Source: Hemicordylus capensis
Taxonomy: Eukaryota; Chordata; Lepidosauria; Squamata; Cordylidae
Direction: 5' to 3'
DNA length: 64,000 nucleotides
Assembly (NCBI RefSeq): GCF_027244095.1
Contig: NC_069662.1
Location: forward strand, 59,048,001 to 59,112,000
Made by a program: the position numbers and the translations under genes. Positions 1 to 12,539 of this stretch are shown piece after piece; position 1 is the first letter of the stretch, and each line of letters opens with the position of its first letter. The notes under the pieces are model-generated. The model saw only the letters and a program-made list of their open reading frames with translations. It was not told where the DNA came from and did not search any database.

Positions 1-28
1 AGCTCCAGGAGGCAGGGGCGGATGAAGC

Positions 29-2672
29 CAAGCCAAGTCAAGTCATGTTTATTTACGGTCATAGACCAAAATTTACTTACATAATAATACACGTAATATA
101 GTAATAATATATACATAATATAATCAGGATCATGGACTCATCCTAATCAGCAATTTCCCGTTAGCATAATCTGATTTACCATCTGTTTTCTAGCCTTCTT
201 AGCTGCCTCACAGAACTTAGCAACTTTAAATGTTACTTCCTCCTTCTGATCTGAGAGCAGATAGTTGACGTAAAATGCATCTGTATGCCCTGGGAAATCA
301 GTCAGTAAGGAGGAAATATAACAAGTTCATAAGTCCCTATAAAAAAGACAGCGGAGTAAGATATGAAAGATAGACTCCTGTTCTCCAGAGCCACAAGGAC
401 ATAGTCTTTGTTCTTTTGGGATCCCTCTAAATTTACCTTCTAATTCAGCTGAAGGTAGCACATTAAATCTGGCCAATGTAAACATCCTGCGATATTTAGT
501 GATAGTAATCTTACCCAGGTAATTCGCAGGTTTAGTATTATACATTTGTAAACCTAGGAAAACTTCTTTAGAATTAAAGATTGATCAGTCTGCATTTCCA
601 TATCATAGATCCGCTGCTTTAATATCAGTCACGCTTGACAAAAACCCATTTCTAATAGACCATCCATGCTAAAGCCATATAAACTTATTTGGCGAGATAT
701 TGACTGCTTCCAGCTAGAATTAAATTTATCAATAAAAATTAAGTGAGCAAGGCCTGTAGAAAAGAAAGACAATCTCAACCAGAAGCTGAGAATGGAAAAC
801 CACATCCGGGCTTCCATCTTAGGCATGCCAGTTTCCATCCTCAATATTACATTGGGAACACATCTAGGGATCTGTAGAATAGATCTCAGAAAGTTTGTCT
901 GAACTATCTCTAGTGGAGTGCAGTTAGTACATGGGCCCAACTGCGACCCATAAAGCAACCGAGATCAGGCTTTAGCTGTAAATAACTTAAGGGCAGCTGG
1001 TACAAATTGAGCCCCATCTTGGTGGAAATATGATTGGATGGCCAATGCCGATTTACGTGCATTTTGGGTAACATATTGCAGATGTGCTTGGCGTTTTGTA
1101 GAGGCCTGGAAAACAACCCCTAGATATTTAAAGGTCTTAACCTGTTCTAGTTTATGTCCAGCCAAAGACCATTTCAAGGTCTTTGGGTGTTTAGCAAAGG
1201 CCATAATTTTGGTCTTGCTAGAATTGATTTCCAGAGCGTATTCATGGCAAAAATTAGCCAGAGAGCAAAGCGCTCTACGGAGGCCGACAGGAGTCCGAGA
1301 TAAAATTACTGCATCATCTGCATCAAGCAAAATATTAACCTGTCTACTGGCCAATTTAGGTGGATGGAAAGATGGATTAGTAATCATATCCACAATGGGG
1401 TTAATATAATAATTGAAAAGAGCTGGGGCAAGTATACAGCCTTGCCTCACTCCTCGAAAGGTAGGAATTACTTTAGTGAGGATTCCAGCTGAGCTACATC
1501 GAACCTTCAGACGTGAGTTCTTGTGAAGTTTATATATTAAAAGTAGCAGACGTCGATCAATAGAGGAGTTAAACAGTCTCTCCCATAATTTATCTCTGGA
1601 TATGGAGTCGAATGCTGATTTAAAATCCACAAAGGCAGCAAAAAGAGTGGAATGGGGTAGATTAGAATATTTCTCCGCTAGATGTTGTAAGACTAAAGCA
1701 TGCTCAATAGTAGAATGATTGGCCCTAAAGCCTGCCTGCTCATCAGCCAGCACCTGCTCTTTGTCCATCCAATCCTGGAATTTATTAAGTAGGTGAAATG
1801 CATACATTTTGCCAATAACATTAAGAAGGCTGATAGGGCGATAATTAGATGGCAAATGTCTTTGGCCTCTCTTATATATAGGAATTACAATTGCCAATCC
1901 CCATTCACTAGGGGGCGAGGTCGTCTGATCAATTGCTGTAAACAGAGAGGCTAATACCGGCAGCCACCAATCCATATTATTCTTGATGGCCTCTACCGGC
2001 AAATTATCTGAGCCGGGGGCCTTACCAGTTTTAAACTGATTCACTATTGAAGCAATCTCTGTACATGTTACTGGGGTCCACTCAGCTAATAAGTTAGGGT
2101 CCAGTTCCTGTTCTATTTGTAAAAATGTTGTAGTTGCTCCCTCTCTAGCATATAGAGCACAGAAATATTCAGTCCATTCTCCAACAGGTATATAAAAAGA
2201 TGGCGGGGAAGGTCTGAATTTAGAAGAGAATGATACCAAAGACCAAAACAAAGACACGTTTTTAGCCTGTGCGGCACAGATAAGACGCTGCCAATCTAGC
2301 CTTTTGGCCTCCCTTTTTTTTTTTTGCAAGTAAAATTTTATAAAATCTTTTTTTAACAATCAGATCTTGAGAAGTGACCTGATTAGAGTTAGATCGATAA
2401 AGATTGTAAGAGTTAATAAGATCCGTTTTTGCTGCACGGCATTCGTAATCAAACCACGGCTGGGAAAATCCAGCACGGGGCTTAGTGTTTTTAGAATTGT
2501 TAGCAGTTAAAATTGGGTAAAAAGAGCATACTAGATTATTATAATTTTCCATTAAAATAGGACTATCTGTAGCATCTGTCATCTTAGCACGGTATTGCAT
2601 GCAAGCCTCAGTCTTTAAGTGGTTAGTAACACGTTCATTTAACTGAGAGGTCCATTTAAGTCATCTGGGCTG
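29..2672 (-). mobile_element. 5'-truncated I/jockey-superfamily LINE, copy 1
   Basis: Same family as the longer copy at 23,535-27,695 and very similar to it. It lies on the minus strand, with its 3' end at the left. The insertion is bracketed by a 14-bp target duplication, GGGGCGGATGAAGC, at 15-28 and 2673-2686. It is truncated upstream of the RT region, so the endonuclease is absent. The 3' tail is a short GACTT/GGCTT-type repeat rather than poly(A). The Vingi assignment is from memory of squamate LINE proteins and is tentative. Confidence 0.85.
327..2600 (-). pseudogene. LINE reverse-transcriptase remnant (copy 1)
   Basis: The protein runs from the start of the RT linker (2600) through the RT fingers and palm to the C-terminal Cys/His motif. 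Motif A (FVDFKSAF) and motif C (DADD) are present. The frame is broken. A shift occurs at the A12 tract near 2316 (minus strand). A TGA replaces the Cys codon of copy 2 near 962. Another stop lies near 629, and a 2-bp difference near 571 shifts the C-terminal part. The Cys/His segment (CPCGSG...HILLRC) survives at 327-545. It is a dead copy, useful as a comparator for the longer one. Confidence 0.8.
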
Positions 2673-3442
2673 GGGGCGGATGAAGCTATTTGCCGCCCAT
2701 AGGGGACCATAGATTTTCCGTCCCAAGAAGGGTTCCCCTTTACAAGTAAAGGGCTTGGGGGGTAGGATTAAATCTACTTTTAAAATGTTTTCAGCCCATT
2801 TCAGGCCTTGTGTGCATGTGTGCAGAGAGGCCCCCAAACCCGACCTGTCATTTGAGAGGTAGGTGGGCCTGTGGGAGGAGCTCTCACCGCCATCTCCACC
2901 ACCATCCTGCCACATGCATGTACGAAGACGGCCTGATGACCTGTCGTGATTTGGGAGGCAGGCGGGCCCACTAGGAGCTCTCGCTGCCTTCGGACAGCGG
3001 CGGTATAACAAGTTTTCAAAGTAGATTCAACTTTCCCCTGCCCCCCAAATGCAAGTGGCAGAGTAATGTCACTTGAGGAGTAATGCTACTCCTCAAAATT
3101 TGCCCTGTAGGCAAGTGCCTTCTTTGCCTATGTGTTAATCCACCACTGCCAGCAGGTTACAAATGGCAGGCTAGTCCAAGATACAGTATGTTGTCGTGCC
3201 CCAATTAGATGCACTGTGCAGATCAACCGTCTCTCCTCGGTATCTTCAGAGACACTGGGAGGCAAATCCCATGTGTGTGTTTGTGTGTGTATAGCCCAAT
3301 CCAGATTGGGACTGTAGTGGGGCTAAAGGGTTAGAAGCCCCCCCCCCACCCCCAACGTAATGATCCATTTCTAGACCAGCCCCACTCCCACTCCCAGGTG
3401 CTCATTAGATAATAAAAAGCAAACACCCCAGGACCAAACAAA

Positions 3443-3560
3443 CATGTCAACTGTGCTGTTGAGTCGGTGTTGACTCCTGGCGGCCACAGAGCCCTGTGCT
3501 CGTCTTTGGTAGAAGACAGGAGGGCTTGCTAGTCAAGTCATTTTCCTGCCGCGTCATGTG
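3443..3560 (-). repeat. Partial tRNA-derived SINE (GTCGAG type)
   Basis: Contains the conserved stretch 'gttgagtcggtgttgactcc' followed by 'ccacagagccctgtg'. This is shared with fuller copies at 33,374, 34,828, 53,925 and 63,212. Only the tail half is present. Confidence 0.75.
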
Positions 3561-4421
3561 GTTTAGCCCAAGGTGTGTGTGGGTAGGTGGACCAGCAATG
3601 TGTTTGTGAGCTAGTGACTTTTGAGGACTGAAAGCCCGCCAGGCACACCACACAGGCCCACAGACAGGCAAGAGCCTTTTATGAGCTACATCCTCCCTAG
3701 ATTTGATCAGTGTTGGCCAGATCACTCGAGCTGGAGGCTTGCTGGTGGCTCGGGGACAGGCTGCTGCCCTTGCACATGTTCCAGCCATGCCCCCTGTATC
3801 AGCGTCAGATGCACACCGACACAGGGAACATGCTAGCTCTGGGAGGGGGGGCATGTGGCTAGGGGGGACATGCGGTGCCTTCTCTGCTCCCAGCCAGCAC
3901 TTTGTTCGCCAAATGGATGCTTTCTTCCGCTCTCCCTCGCTCGGAACGAGAGCTTCATTCACTGGCTAGGTGTAAGAGGGGGTGGGGGACACCGTGGTGG
4001 CCCCAGACACAGTGGCACAGGGACATTGGTCTCTCCTTGTCCAATGGTGGCTACATCCCTGGGCCAGATGCTTAGTCAATTTCCTTCTGAGCTGATGCCT
4101 ACATACCCACATCGCAGGTTTTGACGCATCATTTTCGAGCCTAGGTTTCCAGCCCTGGCATCAGCGGTTAATAACTTCTCAAAAGAGAGAAGCACTGGAG
4201 GAAGCCTCCTTCAAAGCTGTAGCTTCTGACTGAAAAACCCTTTTCTTTAACCTCCCATATATCCAGGCAGACTGTGGTTACTGAGTGGCAAGAGAGCTGC
4301 TCTCCGCACAAGTTCAGAGGCCCTCTTTTCATTATACACCGCCTAGAGATTTACATATCTCTACCTATCTATCTCATCGCTGTACACCGGGAGAGATACA
4401 TATCAGGCAGTATAAAAATAT

Positions 4422-4458
<37 letters not shown>
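4422..4458. repeat. (GATA)n microsatellite
   Basis: Nine uninterrupted GATA units are visible directly. Confidence 0.95.
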
Positions 4459-4459
<1 letters not shown>

Positions 4460-4591
4460 GCCATATGCTACATCTTCTAGGGTTGAACTCTGCCATTCAA
4501 GAGAGTTGGGGGGAGGGGGTGAACCCTACCTGGGGTCCAACAAAGTACCTTATTTAACAGATTGGCTATTTTCACATTTGCATTCACTTAC

Positions 4592-4672
4592 ATCTTGAGC
4601 AAAAACTGCATTCCATGCCGGGCCTCGAATGCCCCAGGAGTGAGCTTCTCAATAAGATTGCCGCTGAGGTCT
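4592..4672 (-). CDS. Orphan exon encoding a leucine-rich repeat
   Basis: On the minus strand a good acceptor (GTTTCCAG) precedes an 81-bp open segment that ends at a consensus donor (GTAAGT). The exon has 2-2 type phase and encodes DLSGNLIEKLTPGAFEAR followed by HGMQFLLK. The LxxNxIxxLxxGAF pattern is that of extracellular leucine-rich repeats, which are often encoded one per phase-2 exon. It is 27 residues long against the usual 24. I do not know the gene. No adjacent LRR exon was found in the window, so flanking exons would lie beyond large introns or outside it. A lone relic exon is possible. Confidence 0.5.
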
Positions 4673-5247
4673 CTGGAAACAAGCATTGTGCACAGGATTT
4701 TGCAGTGTACAAAATAAGCATTACATTTTAATATTTTTTAAAAGGTAGATGGGATAGGAAAAACTATCTTTCCTTTGATATTCCTGTCTGATGGTAGAGG
4801 TCAAATTGCTACATGAAGCCCCTGCAGCAAAGTATGAGGGTGGTGTCCTTTCCAGTGGGGCAGCTGGCCTTCTCAACTCTTCTGTCCAAAGACCCTTTCC
4901 TAACTCCCTCAGCTAGTCGTGCTCATTCATCTCCTGTCTGAAGCTCCAGTGCCTATTTCTAAGATGAAGAAGAGGGCCATTGTTTAAGCTGGCCTGGAAG
5001 CCAGGCTCTCGGACTCTGGCAATCTTGGGCTCACGGGAAGCCCTGCCTTCTACAGATGCTCAGCAACACTTTGGTATGACTTCCCATTCCCCAGGGCTCA
5101 GCTCTGGCACTAAGAGTAGTTCGTTAGTTAAATGTATAACATCTTCCACAAAAAGATGTTTTCAAGGCAGCAGTTACAATGAATAAAACAATTTAAACAC
5201 AGCAGGGAAAAAAAAAAAAAAAACCACAAGATTAAAGCAGTGAAGTG

Positions 5248-5465
5248 GGAGAGCCAGTGTAGTGCAGTGGTTAAAGCCCTGGACTCGGACTGGAGGGACC
5301 TGGGTTCAAATCCCTGTTCAGCCATGAAACTCACTGGGTGATTCTGGGCCAGTCACTTTTCCCTCAGTCTAACCTACCTCACAGGGTTGTTGGGAGGATA
5401 AACATTACCATGTATACTGCTCTGGGCTTCTTAGGGAAAGAGCGAGATATAAATATACAAATAAA
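5248..5465 (+). repeat. Sauria-type tRNA-derived SINE
   Basis: The tRNA-like head has a pol III B box (GGTTCAAATCC at about 5303). It is followed by the body 'actcactgggtgattctggg' and the tail 'gagatataaatat', with an A-rich end. The same family recurs at 16,620, 18,336, 19,373 and 51,800. Confidence 0.85.
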
Positions 5466-5561
5466 ATAAAATTTCAGAACTAGGCAGGCTAAAAACAAGT
5501 CAGCTGTTATTTCAAAAGGCCTTGGAAAACATAAAGGTCTTTGCCTGGTGGCTAAAGGACA

Positions 5562-5850
5562 AGGAACATAGGAAGCTGCCATATACTGAGTCAGACCAGT
5601 GGTCTATCTAGCTTAGTATTGTCTACACAGACTTGCAGCGGCTTCTCCAAGGTTGCAGGCAGGAATCTCTCGCAACCCTCTCTTGGAGATGCCGGGGTGG
5701 GAACTTGCGACCTTCTGCTCTTCCCAGAGCGGCTCCATCCCCTGCGTGGAATATCTTACAGTGCACACACTTCTAGTCTCCCATTCATACCCAACCCTGC
5801 TTAGCTAAAGGGGACAAGTCATGCTTGCTACCACAAGACCAGGTACCAAG
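5562..5850 (+). repeat. Interspersed repeat, 'GGAACATAGGAAGCTGCC' family
   Basis: About 290 bp, shared in order with copies at 13,080, 13,369 and 42,634. Common blocks are 'actgagtcagaccattggtc', 'cttctccaaggttgcaggca' and 'cttctagtctcccattcat'. It is a dispersed squamate repeat whose formal name I cannot give. Confidence 0.8.
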
Positions 5851-6484
5851 TGAGCCTTCTCGCAGAGAGATTTCTGTAAACAAGGCATCACATATGAGAA
5901 TAGATTCCAGGACTGAGATCTGACTCAGCCTTGCTTTTAGAACTCTGAGCGCAGTCCAGGAAAATGTAAAATCGTGATAAAGAAGCACATGCACAGTACA
6001 CAGCATCACTCAGCAGTGAGTAACCCAACCCCATACAGACCCGGAATTATGGGCCAAAGCGTCCACACTTAGAAACTGTGGCCCCTAGCAGCAGGCCTGA
6101 CCCCCAGAACCCTCGTCGTTTTAGAAATGGTTGTGCGGGGGAAACTGCTTCTAGGGCAGAAGCTTGGGAGATGGAGGCCCAGAGCCTCAGGGTGGAAACC
6201 TAATCCATCCGTGCTCCCCCATCCCATCCCCATTTTTTGTCTTTATGCTTAATGACTTACATAAGCTGCACAAACGGGACAGCTTCACGTGAATTCATCT
6301 CAGTGGTCTGGATTTTATTACTTGACAAGTCCCTGTTTAAAAGAGCACATAGCAATGATTAAACTAGGGAGGCTACAAAGGTGTGTCCAACTCCACCTTT
6401 CTCACTCATCTCATCTGTTTTGTCTTTTCTCATCCACTGCCACTGGCCTGGACTGGTCAGCTTTAATAGAGGTCAAGAATCTAC

Positions 6485-6786
6485 CAGTAGTGGCTCGTGA
6501 AGCGCCGCTTGGGGGGGTGGGGGGGGCGGGAGCCATCTTTAAGGGGAAAGAAAGTCGCTGCTTATCTCCACAGCGTGCCTCCCAGCAGCCCCTGCAGCGG
6601 GGAATCGTCACCACCACTCACCTGGCTAATGGCGGGGCTCGGCTCCCTTTATGCCAGGTGAGTGGCGGCGGTGATTCCCCGCCGCAGGGGCTGCTGGGAG
6701 GCATGCTGCCGAGGAAAGCAGCAACTTCCTTTTCCCTTAAAGATGCCTCCCGCCGCCCCCCGCGGCCCGCTCACGAGCCGCTACTG
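6485..6786. mobile_element. 302-bp fold-back hAT-like MITE
   Basis: The whole element is an inverted repeat. CAGTAGTGGCTCGTGA at the left matches the inverse of TCACGAGCCGCTACTG at the right, and similarity continues inward through 'gcctcccagcagcccctgc' to a short centre. The CAG start fits hAT termini. The left flanking 8-mer is GAATCTAC. ATCTAC also appears immediately after the adjoining LTR at 7270, as if LTR and MITE together sit within one duplicated site. Confidence 0.75.
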
Positions 6787-7269
6787 TGTTGGAAATTCTC
6801 TGTGGTGAGAGAATCCCTTTCTCATTAGAGCAGAGTGCACAGAGGCACAACACAGCAGAAATTTAGTTAGGCATGCGTGTATGCTGAGAGTAAAGTAACT
6901 TGGAGCCAATTCATAGTTTCAAATCAATATAACAGGCATTTATTAAGGAACTCCATTCTAGATAGGAAAGTGAGGAGTTAAGCTCTCTAATCTATCTATC
7001 TAGCTGGATGCAGATGGATTCTGCATCTTCTCTGCACACATGGTACAGGGAGAGAGGCTTGCCATGTTGCAAGGTAGAAGGGCAGGTAGGGAAGAGAGAG
7101 AGAGAAAGGAAGTTAGTCCCTAAGAGTAGCAATCTACATTTCAAAGGGATAGTGTCAGAGCAGTGGAGAAGGGATGACCGATGTCTTGACGCTCTAGCCC
7201 TCTGACTTACTAGTCTGTCCTCCACTGTCTGAGACAAAGAGACAGCGCAAAGTCCTTTAACTTCCAACA
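6787..7269 (-). mobile_element. Solo LTR, TGTTGGAA family, copy 1
   Basis: A 483-bp fossil beginning TGTTGGAA and ending TTCCAACA. It matches the LTRs at 13,517, 40,577 and 45,829. AATAAA lies mid-element on the minus strand, so that strand is taken as sense. No internal region is attached. Its right flank continues the target of the neighbouring MITE; a 5-bp duplication of its own is not evident. Confidence 0.75.
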
Positions 7270-7275
7270 ATCTAC

Positions 7276-8160
7276 ACAACCCCAAACTGAACAGATCTTC
7301 CATGCTCCTGCTCAGAACTGCATGTATGGGTGTCCAGTTTGGCTTTGAGGCTCAGCAAACAAGGCATTGCTAGAAACTTGGGAGCCTGGCGTGAGAATGT
7401 AATTCTCCCCGAGTTTGTTTCAATTCTGCTCTGTAGCCGCCATCCAAATAAAACGATTTGCACACCTCAGTAGTGTTGAAATCCTCACTGCCAACTGACC
7501 AGAAAGAAAAAAAACTGCTTGGCCCCCTCTCATACTCGTAATAGCAGCTTGGTCTGCAGAAATTAGCAGGTGAAGCATTTAATGGCATGGAGACAAATAT
7601 CATTACCTGCAAGGTCAGCAGAGCAAGCACTGTTAAAGGCATAAGAGCAAGGGCCACTAAGAAAGCTGGCCACTCTCTCAGATATCATGTGCAGTACAGT
7701 TAGACCCACTGATTTCAAATAGAGCGAGGCATGCCTGACTGTCAGGAGGGCTGATGTTAGCAATTACAAAGGAACTAAAGGGAAGTGGCTGCAATTCGGG
7801 TTGCGATGAGAAAAAGAGATAATAATCTCTCTCGGCCTCCCACAATTAGCCAGCTCCCCAACATATATAGGACATCCCCAACAGCTCACAATTCTTCAGT
7901 TGGTTCTTGGCAACTGTAATCATCTATGTTTGGGTTGAGATCTTAACCATACCTTATTTGGAATTTCCACTGAAATCAATAGAACAAAATTCTAAATAAA
8001 CTTTAAAAAGAAAGAAAGACTGGAACGTTAATAATTTTTTGTTTTGTTTTTGTTTGTTTGAAGTTCTAGAGCCATACAATTTCATTCTAGAAATCCACAC
8101 TAAGCGACAGTTTGGTTTACACCCACAAAGAAGTTTAGTGTTAATCATTCATAATTGGTA
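7276..8160. other. No gene or element recognised
   Basis: Unique-looking, AT-moderate sequence. Open frames of 60-95 codons occur but have no splice context or recognisable motif. Confidence 0.4.
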
Positions 8161-8164
8161 TGGT

Positions 8165-8345
8165 ATGTATAATCTCATTTACCCTCATGATGACCATGTC
8201 AGGGTGGGTCACTGGCAATCCCATTTGCTGAGTCCATTTTAACTAGCAGGAAAAGCAAAGGCAAGAGTAACTTGCCCAAGGTCAAACAGTTCGTTTGTGC
8301 CAGAGCTGCATTTTCTAGATGGAAATCCAGAGTTCTACAATGCAG
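8165..8345 (+). repeat. Ancient MIR-like SINE
   Basis: 'agtaacttgcccaaggtcaa' followed by 'acag' and 'ccagagctgcattt' is the conserved MIR core. It is preceded by a diverged 'ataatctcatttaccctcat' block. The divergence suggests an old amniote-age insertion. Confidence 0.75.
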
Positions 8346-11300
8346 GATTGCCCTGTCTAAGCTGGAAGGGGCCAACTTCTGTCTTCTCAAGGCCCAATCT
8401 ATTCCCCAGGTGGTGGTCAGTATGGCCGGGAAAAATCTGAAAGTTGGAGTATATTTTCCTGCACAACCTGATCCCATCATGAGTGGGCAGGCTCCAAAAT
8501 AAAGCTGGTGTCATCTAGCAGAAAAGGCTCCCTAGATATGAAACCGATGCATTCAGACACAATGTTGCAACATAACGCTTGGCAATGTAACATTCATGCA
8601 CACAAGAACTGCACAAAGGTAGTTGCACAAAGTGGAAAGAATGGTTGTCAATTGCACAACCCTGTTTGCACAATTCTTGCATTTAGTGAAGCAGTGCTCT
8701 TGTGAAACTGCTCAAACATTACACGGCAAAGCACATATCACCTTGTGCAGTATGTCAGCTACTAATGTGTTCTAGACATGCTACATCCAAGATCAGAGAC
8801 AGATGTAATTGCATAGAAGAGTTCTGTTTCTTATGAGTTGAAAAGATTGTTATTTTCGTTATGCAGGAAACTGTCAGCAAACCTTTTATCATGATGAAAA
8901 TATTGTAAGGCCACGTAAAAATTGCCCTGGGAACTGGCAACAGTTCCAGTTGGCCATCTTTGGTCTCCATAAGTAGAGTCAACATATTAGCCACTTTACT
9001 GAAAGACTCGACCGAGTGCCAGAATAGGTTAGATAAGAACCTTATCAGGACATCTGAAATAGCTGTGTCCTGATCTGGATCAAGACCACAGTGAGGGAGG
9101 GGGCTTAGCCCATGCCCCCTATGCTGACAAAAATCTGCCCTGCCGCCATTTACTCTGGGAAGGAAATCACATATGGGTGCGCAGTTTTGACCCAGAGAGT
9201 CAGCAATCACAGTACTCCCAGAAATGAGTACTTACCCATGCGTACGTGAAAGTGAGCCCTCCTGAAGTTTGCTCAAACTGTTGCCATTGAAAGACCTGGA
9301 GAGGTGAAGGAAAGTTTGAGAACATCACACAGACAGGATCACAGCCTCTCTTTCTGTCTTAAGGGATTGGGCATAAGCATGATACTTTCACCTGCACTCA
9401 AATTCCAGTCCAGCTGCAGTCATGAGCAACAAGTCTGGACAGAGATGTGCATCCCCTTTCACAGACGACAAAAGGGATCTAGCCAGTTCAATATCCAGCC
9501 TGAAGGAGTGCCACAGTGTGAATGCACACCTCCTTCCATGTCAATGACGCGTGCAGAAGGCTGCTTACAGGTATCAATCTCCTTTGCTGAATTGTGATGA
9601 CAAATCTTTACGACCCATCCATATATTTGGGGTCTTGGAAATTGCATGCTTACATAATAACACCCCACACAAAATCTGAGATTTAAGCTTCTCCATCTCA
9701 TCTTGAAGTCCCTACCCCCTTCCCCATTCTGAATGGACAGTATATCTAATCAAAACGACAAAAGAGATTTAAGTATATTCTGCATTCATTCTTATTGTAT
9801 TACCAAATGTCTCTCCCACCCCAGGCTCAAACTCTCTGTGTTGCCCATGCTTTGAAAACTGTATCAATCTCCTTGGCAAATGTAGATCTAGTCATCTCCT
9901 CAGCATTCTGGCAAGAAAATTAGTTCTGAGCTATCTACCAACTTAGGTTTAGCAAAATTTATCATGGTTAACGTACAAAATTGTTGAGAACATAAAAGGA
10001 GCTCTCCCAACAGTCCAGCTTTGTTTTCCAATGGAATTCCCTGTTGAATCCCTGTGGGGGAAACGGACGGGGACAAGGGAATGAAGTTGAAATAGATATT
10101 CCTAAGTGGGATGCCTTCAAGTGGTGATTCCCAAGTGTCAGACCAAGTTTGTCTTTGTGCTTCTGTGCGTCTTATGTGTTTCCACCAGCCTCTAACAGCC
10201 CCTGGATTCCTCTTGAGGAAGGTCATCTGTGCCAAGAGTTTCCACCCTTAGGTCTCTAGATGTTGTTTGACTACAACTCCATTGTGTTGGCCATAATGGC
10301 CTTCACCATGGTGGCCTGGGGACGATGGGAGACAACATCTGGGGTCCCAAGGGTGGGAACCCCTCGATTTAGGCATTGGGTCAGTTTTCCCCTTGTAAAC
10401 AGAGCACTGGGCTCCCTGTTTCCCCCAGCCCTTTGGCTCCCCTTCCCCATCTATGGCTGTTTTTGTGGTTCATACCATTTATCCTGCGATTCCCATTTCT
10501 TTCCTTTTTGAAATTGTTATTATTTAGGTGTAAACTGCTCTGCTTCCTTTGGCAGAAAAGAGGGGTATTCATTTTTTTTAAAAAGGCATCAGCCAAGCTA
10601 CCTCGAAATAAGAAATATCTTATCCCACCTACATCACTCCTAATGAAAGGCTCTTCCTAAAAGGGTTCTATCCTCAGAGTTCTGGAAATGGGGTTTAAGT
10701 ACTCACAAAAAGGACATCGCTTTGGGAACGGGCACACGGTGGAGTCCAGAAGGACTGGTGACTCTCCAAAGTTTGAGGACTTCCATTGTGATACGGCATG
10801 GGTTTGAACAATTCCCTATGGCTGCTGCACCCAACTTATGGCTGTGGTGCCCAACTCGCATAAATAACTGCAAAAAGATCATTAAAACAAAATGAACAGT
10901 TGGGACACTGGCAGCAGGGCCCATACTATAGAGCATATCCATTTCTGCCATTTGTGGCACTTGTGACACTTGTACAAGTTGTGCCATTTCGTGCCTTTTT
11001 TGATAGCTGACGCCGGTTGGACATAAACCGGTGTCTGCACAGTCTGAGTGTTCCTCAGTGGCGACATCATTTTATCAGAACTCCGAGCATCACAGAACTG
11101 CCATGGCAACAATGGAGGCCCAAATGCACAGAGAATCAGCTGATGGGCTTGAGCTATTTGGAGCTGTTTGCTCTGCGGAGAACTGAATGTGAAACTAACA
11201 CTTGTTGACTGACATACAGGGATCTGGATTGCATAAAGTGATTAGTGTGGTTGCCTTACAATTGGAGATTAGATTGGATTGCCTGGATGTTTGACCTCTC

Positions 11301-12539
11301 CCAGCTCTATCATATTCATTTTTATTTATCATCATCATCATCATCATTATTAATTTGATTTCTATACTAACTCAATCTCTACAGGCATGTTAACCACTGA
11401 AACAATATTACTGGAACTTGGTTAAGATTAGAAACCTTAACACACAACAAAACCAAAAACATGAAATGTCCACTCAGCATCATTTAGTTTAGCTTATAAC
11501 CAGGCCAATATCGAAAGAAAACTCACATTTAAATGGAAGAAACACAACTGATTTTCTTTTTAGTAAGACATTTATTAGAAAAACAGAATAATTGGGGAGT
11601 GGGAGGGAAAACCCAAGCTTCATTTACATAAATACGTTAAGCCATCTGCTAGGGAAGTATCATTTCATAAAATTTTCACCCCAATCCACTTAACACAATA
11701 GAACCAGCTTCCAGATAATATAAAGTGCTTAGGAAGGGGCAGGTGCCCTTTCAAAGCACAGAGAGGAAAACTGAGCACAGGTGTAAAATATGCCCCCCCC
11801 ACCCCAATACATGGACTCCTCAGACAAGACCTCTTCTTCTCCTTCAGGGTTTGGCTGTGAGAGTGACAAGTCAGTCACCTGGGGAGAAAAGAAAGGGCTT
11901 ATAACTCTGTGGAGTCTGAACTACATCTGGGTTACTCAGATTTCACAGACTGAGAACAAAATGTCATCAATTCAAATCTCAGAAGCACAATCCTGTGTAG
12001 GGGGCTCTTTGCCTCTGTGGCTTCCCTGCCTCAAAGTGGGTCAAGTGAGACCCCTGGTCTCTTAAAAAGGCTCCTGGGCCAGGCTTGTTCTGAGGAGGAA
12101 GGAAATTGGGGGCTTCATTCTCATAATCCTGGTGAACTGAGATTGCTGAGCCCTGTGAAGCTGGTTTTGAGAATGTTGATTTCCTAGGCAATTCTGGTCA
12201 AACCACTGTGGTTAACTCACATTTAACCAGGATCTGACAGCAGGAGACCAGGGAGTCCTCTCTCTGTGGCTCCAAGCATCTAACATTCAGCCCTACTAGC
12301 TCCGGCTATCTTCAGTCTACCTGCCCCTGAGGAACCTGTCCGTCCTTGGTCTAAGCACCTGACATAAACATACAGGTAGCTCATTTAATTGAAAGGTCCA
12401 TGCATTCAAAGGAGAGAGAATGCTCATTCCCTATTCACTCCTTCCAACTCATCAAGCGAAGATGTTCAAGAGCTGAGCTTGCTAGATCATAGCAACATGA
12501 GGCTCATCTGCGAATACATGAGATTAGGCTTCAATTTAC
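8346..12539. other. Long stretch without a recognisable gene
   Basis: About 4.2 kb of sequence with short ATC repeats (about 11,327-11,346) and several short open frames. A GTGAGT donor-like site near 10,703 (minus) has no supported exon upstream. I see no conserved protein motif, RNA gene or clear transposon boundary. Confidence 0.4.

Larger units (their letters stand above)
13..3148. mobile_element. hAT-like non-autonomous element, split by a LINE
   Basis: The left end reads CAGGGGCGGAT and the right end is the inverse of CAGTGGTGGAT, an imperfect hAT-type terminal inverted repeat. Flanking 8-mers are CCAGGAGG (5-12) and CCAGCAGG (3149-3156), a 7/8 match to a hAT-length target duplication. 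Removing the LINE at about 29-2672 leaves roughly 490 bp with no coding capacity. The element must predate the LINE. Confidence 0.65.
2687..4591. other. Right part of the split hAT element, then non-coding sequence
   Basis: 2687-3148 is the right portion of the hAT-like element. A partial tRNA-derived SINE lies at about 3443-3560. A GATA microsatellite occupies 4422-4458. The rest shows no convincing exon, RNA gene or element. Small open frames here lack splice context or similarity I recognise. Confidence 0.5.

Noticed and set aside
5248-5465. tRNA gene
   Set aside because: The tRNA-like head belongs to a dispersed SINE with a non-tRNA body and tail, repeated across the window.
10703-10987. 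Minus-strand exon ending at a GTGAGT donor
   Set aside because: No credible acceptor, and the frame resembles no protein.
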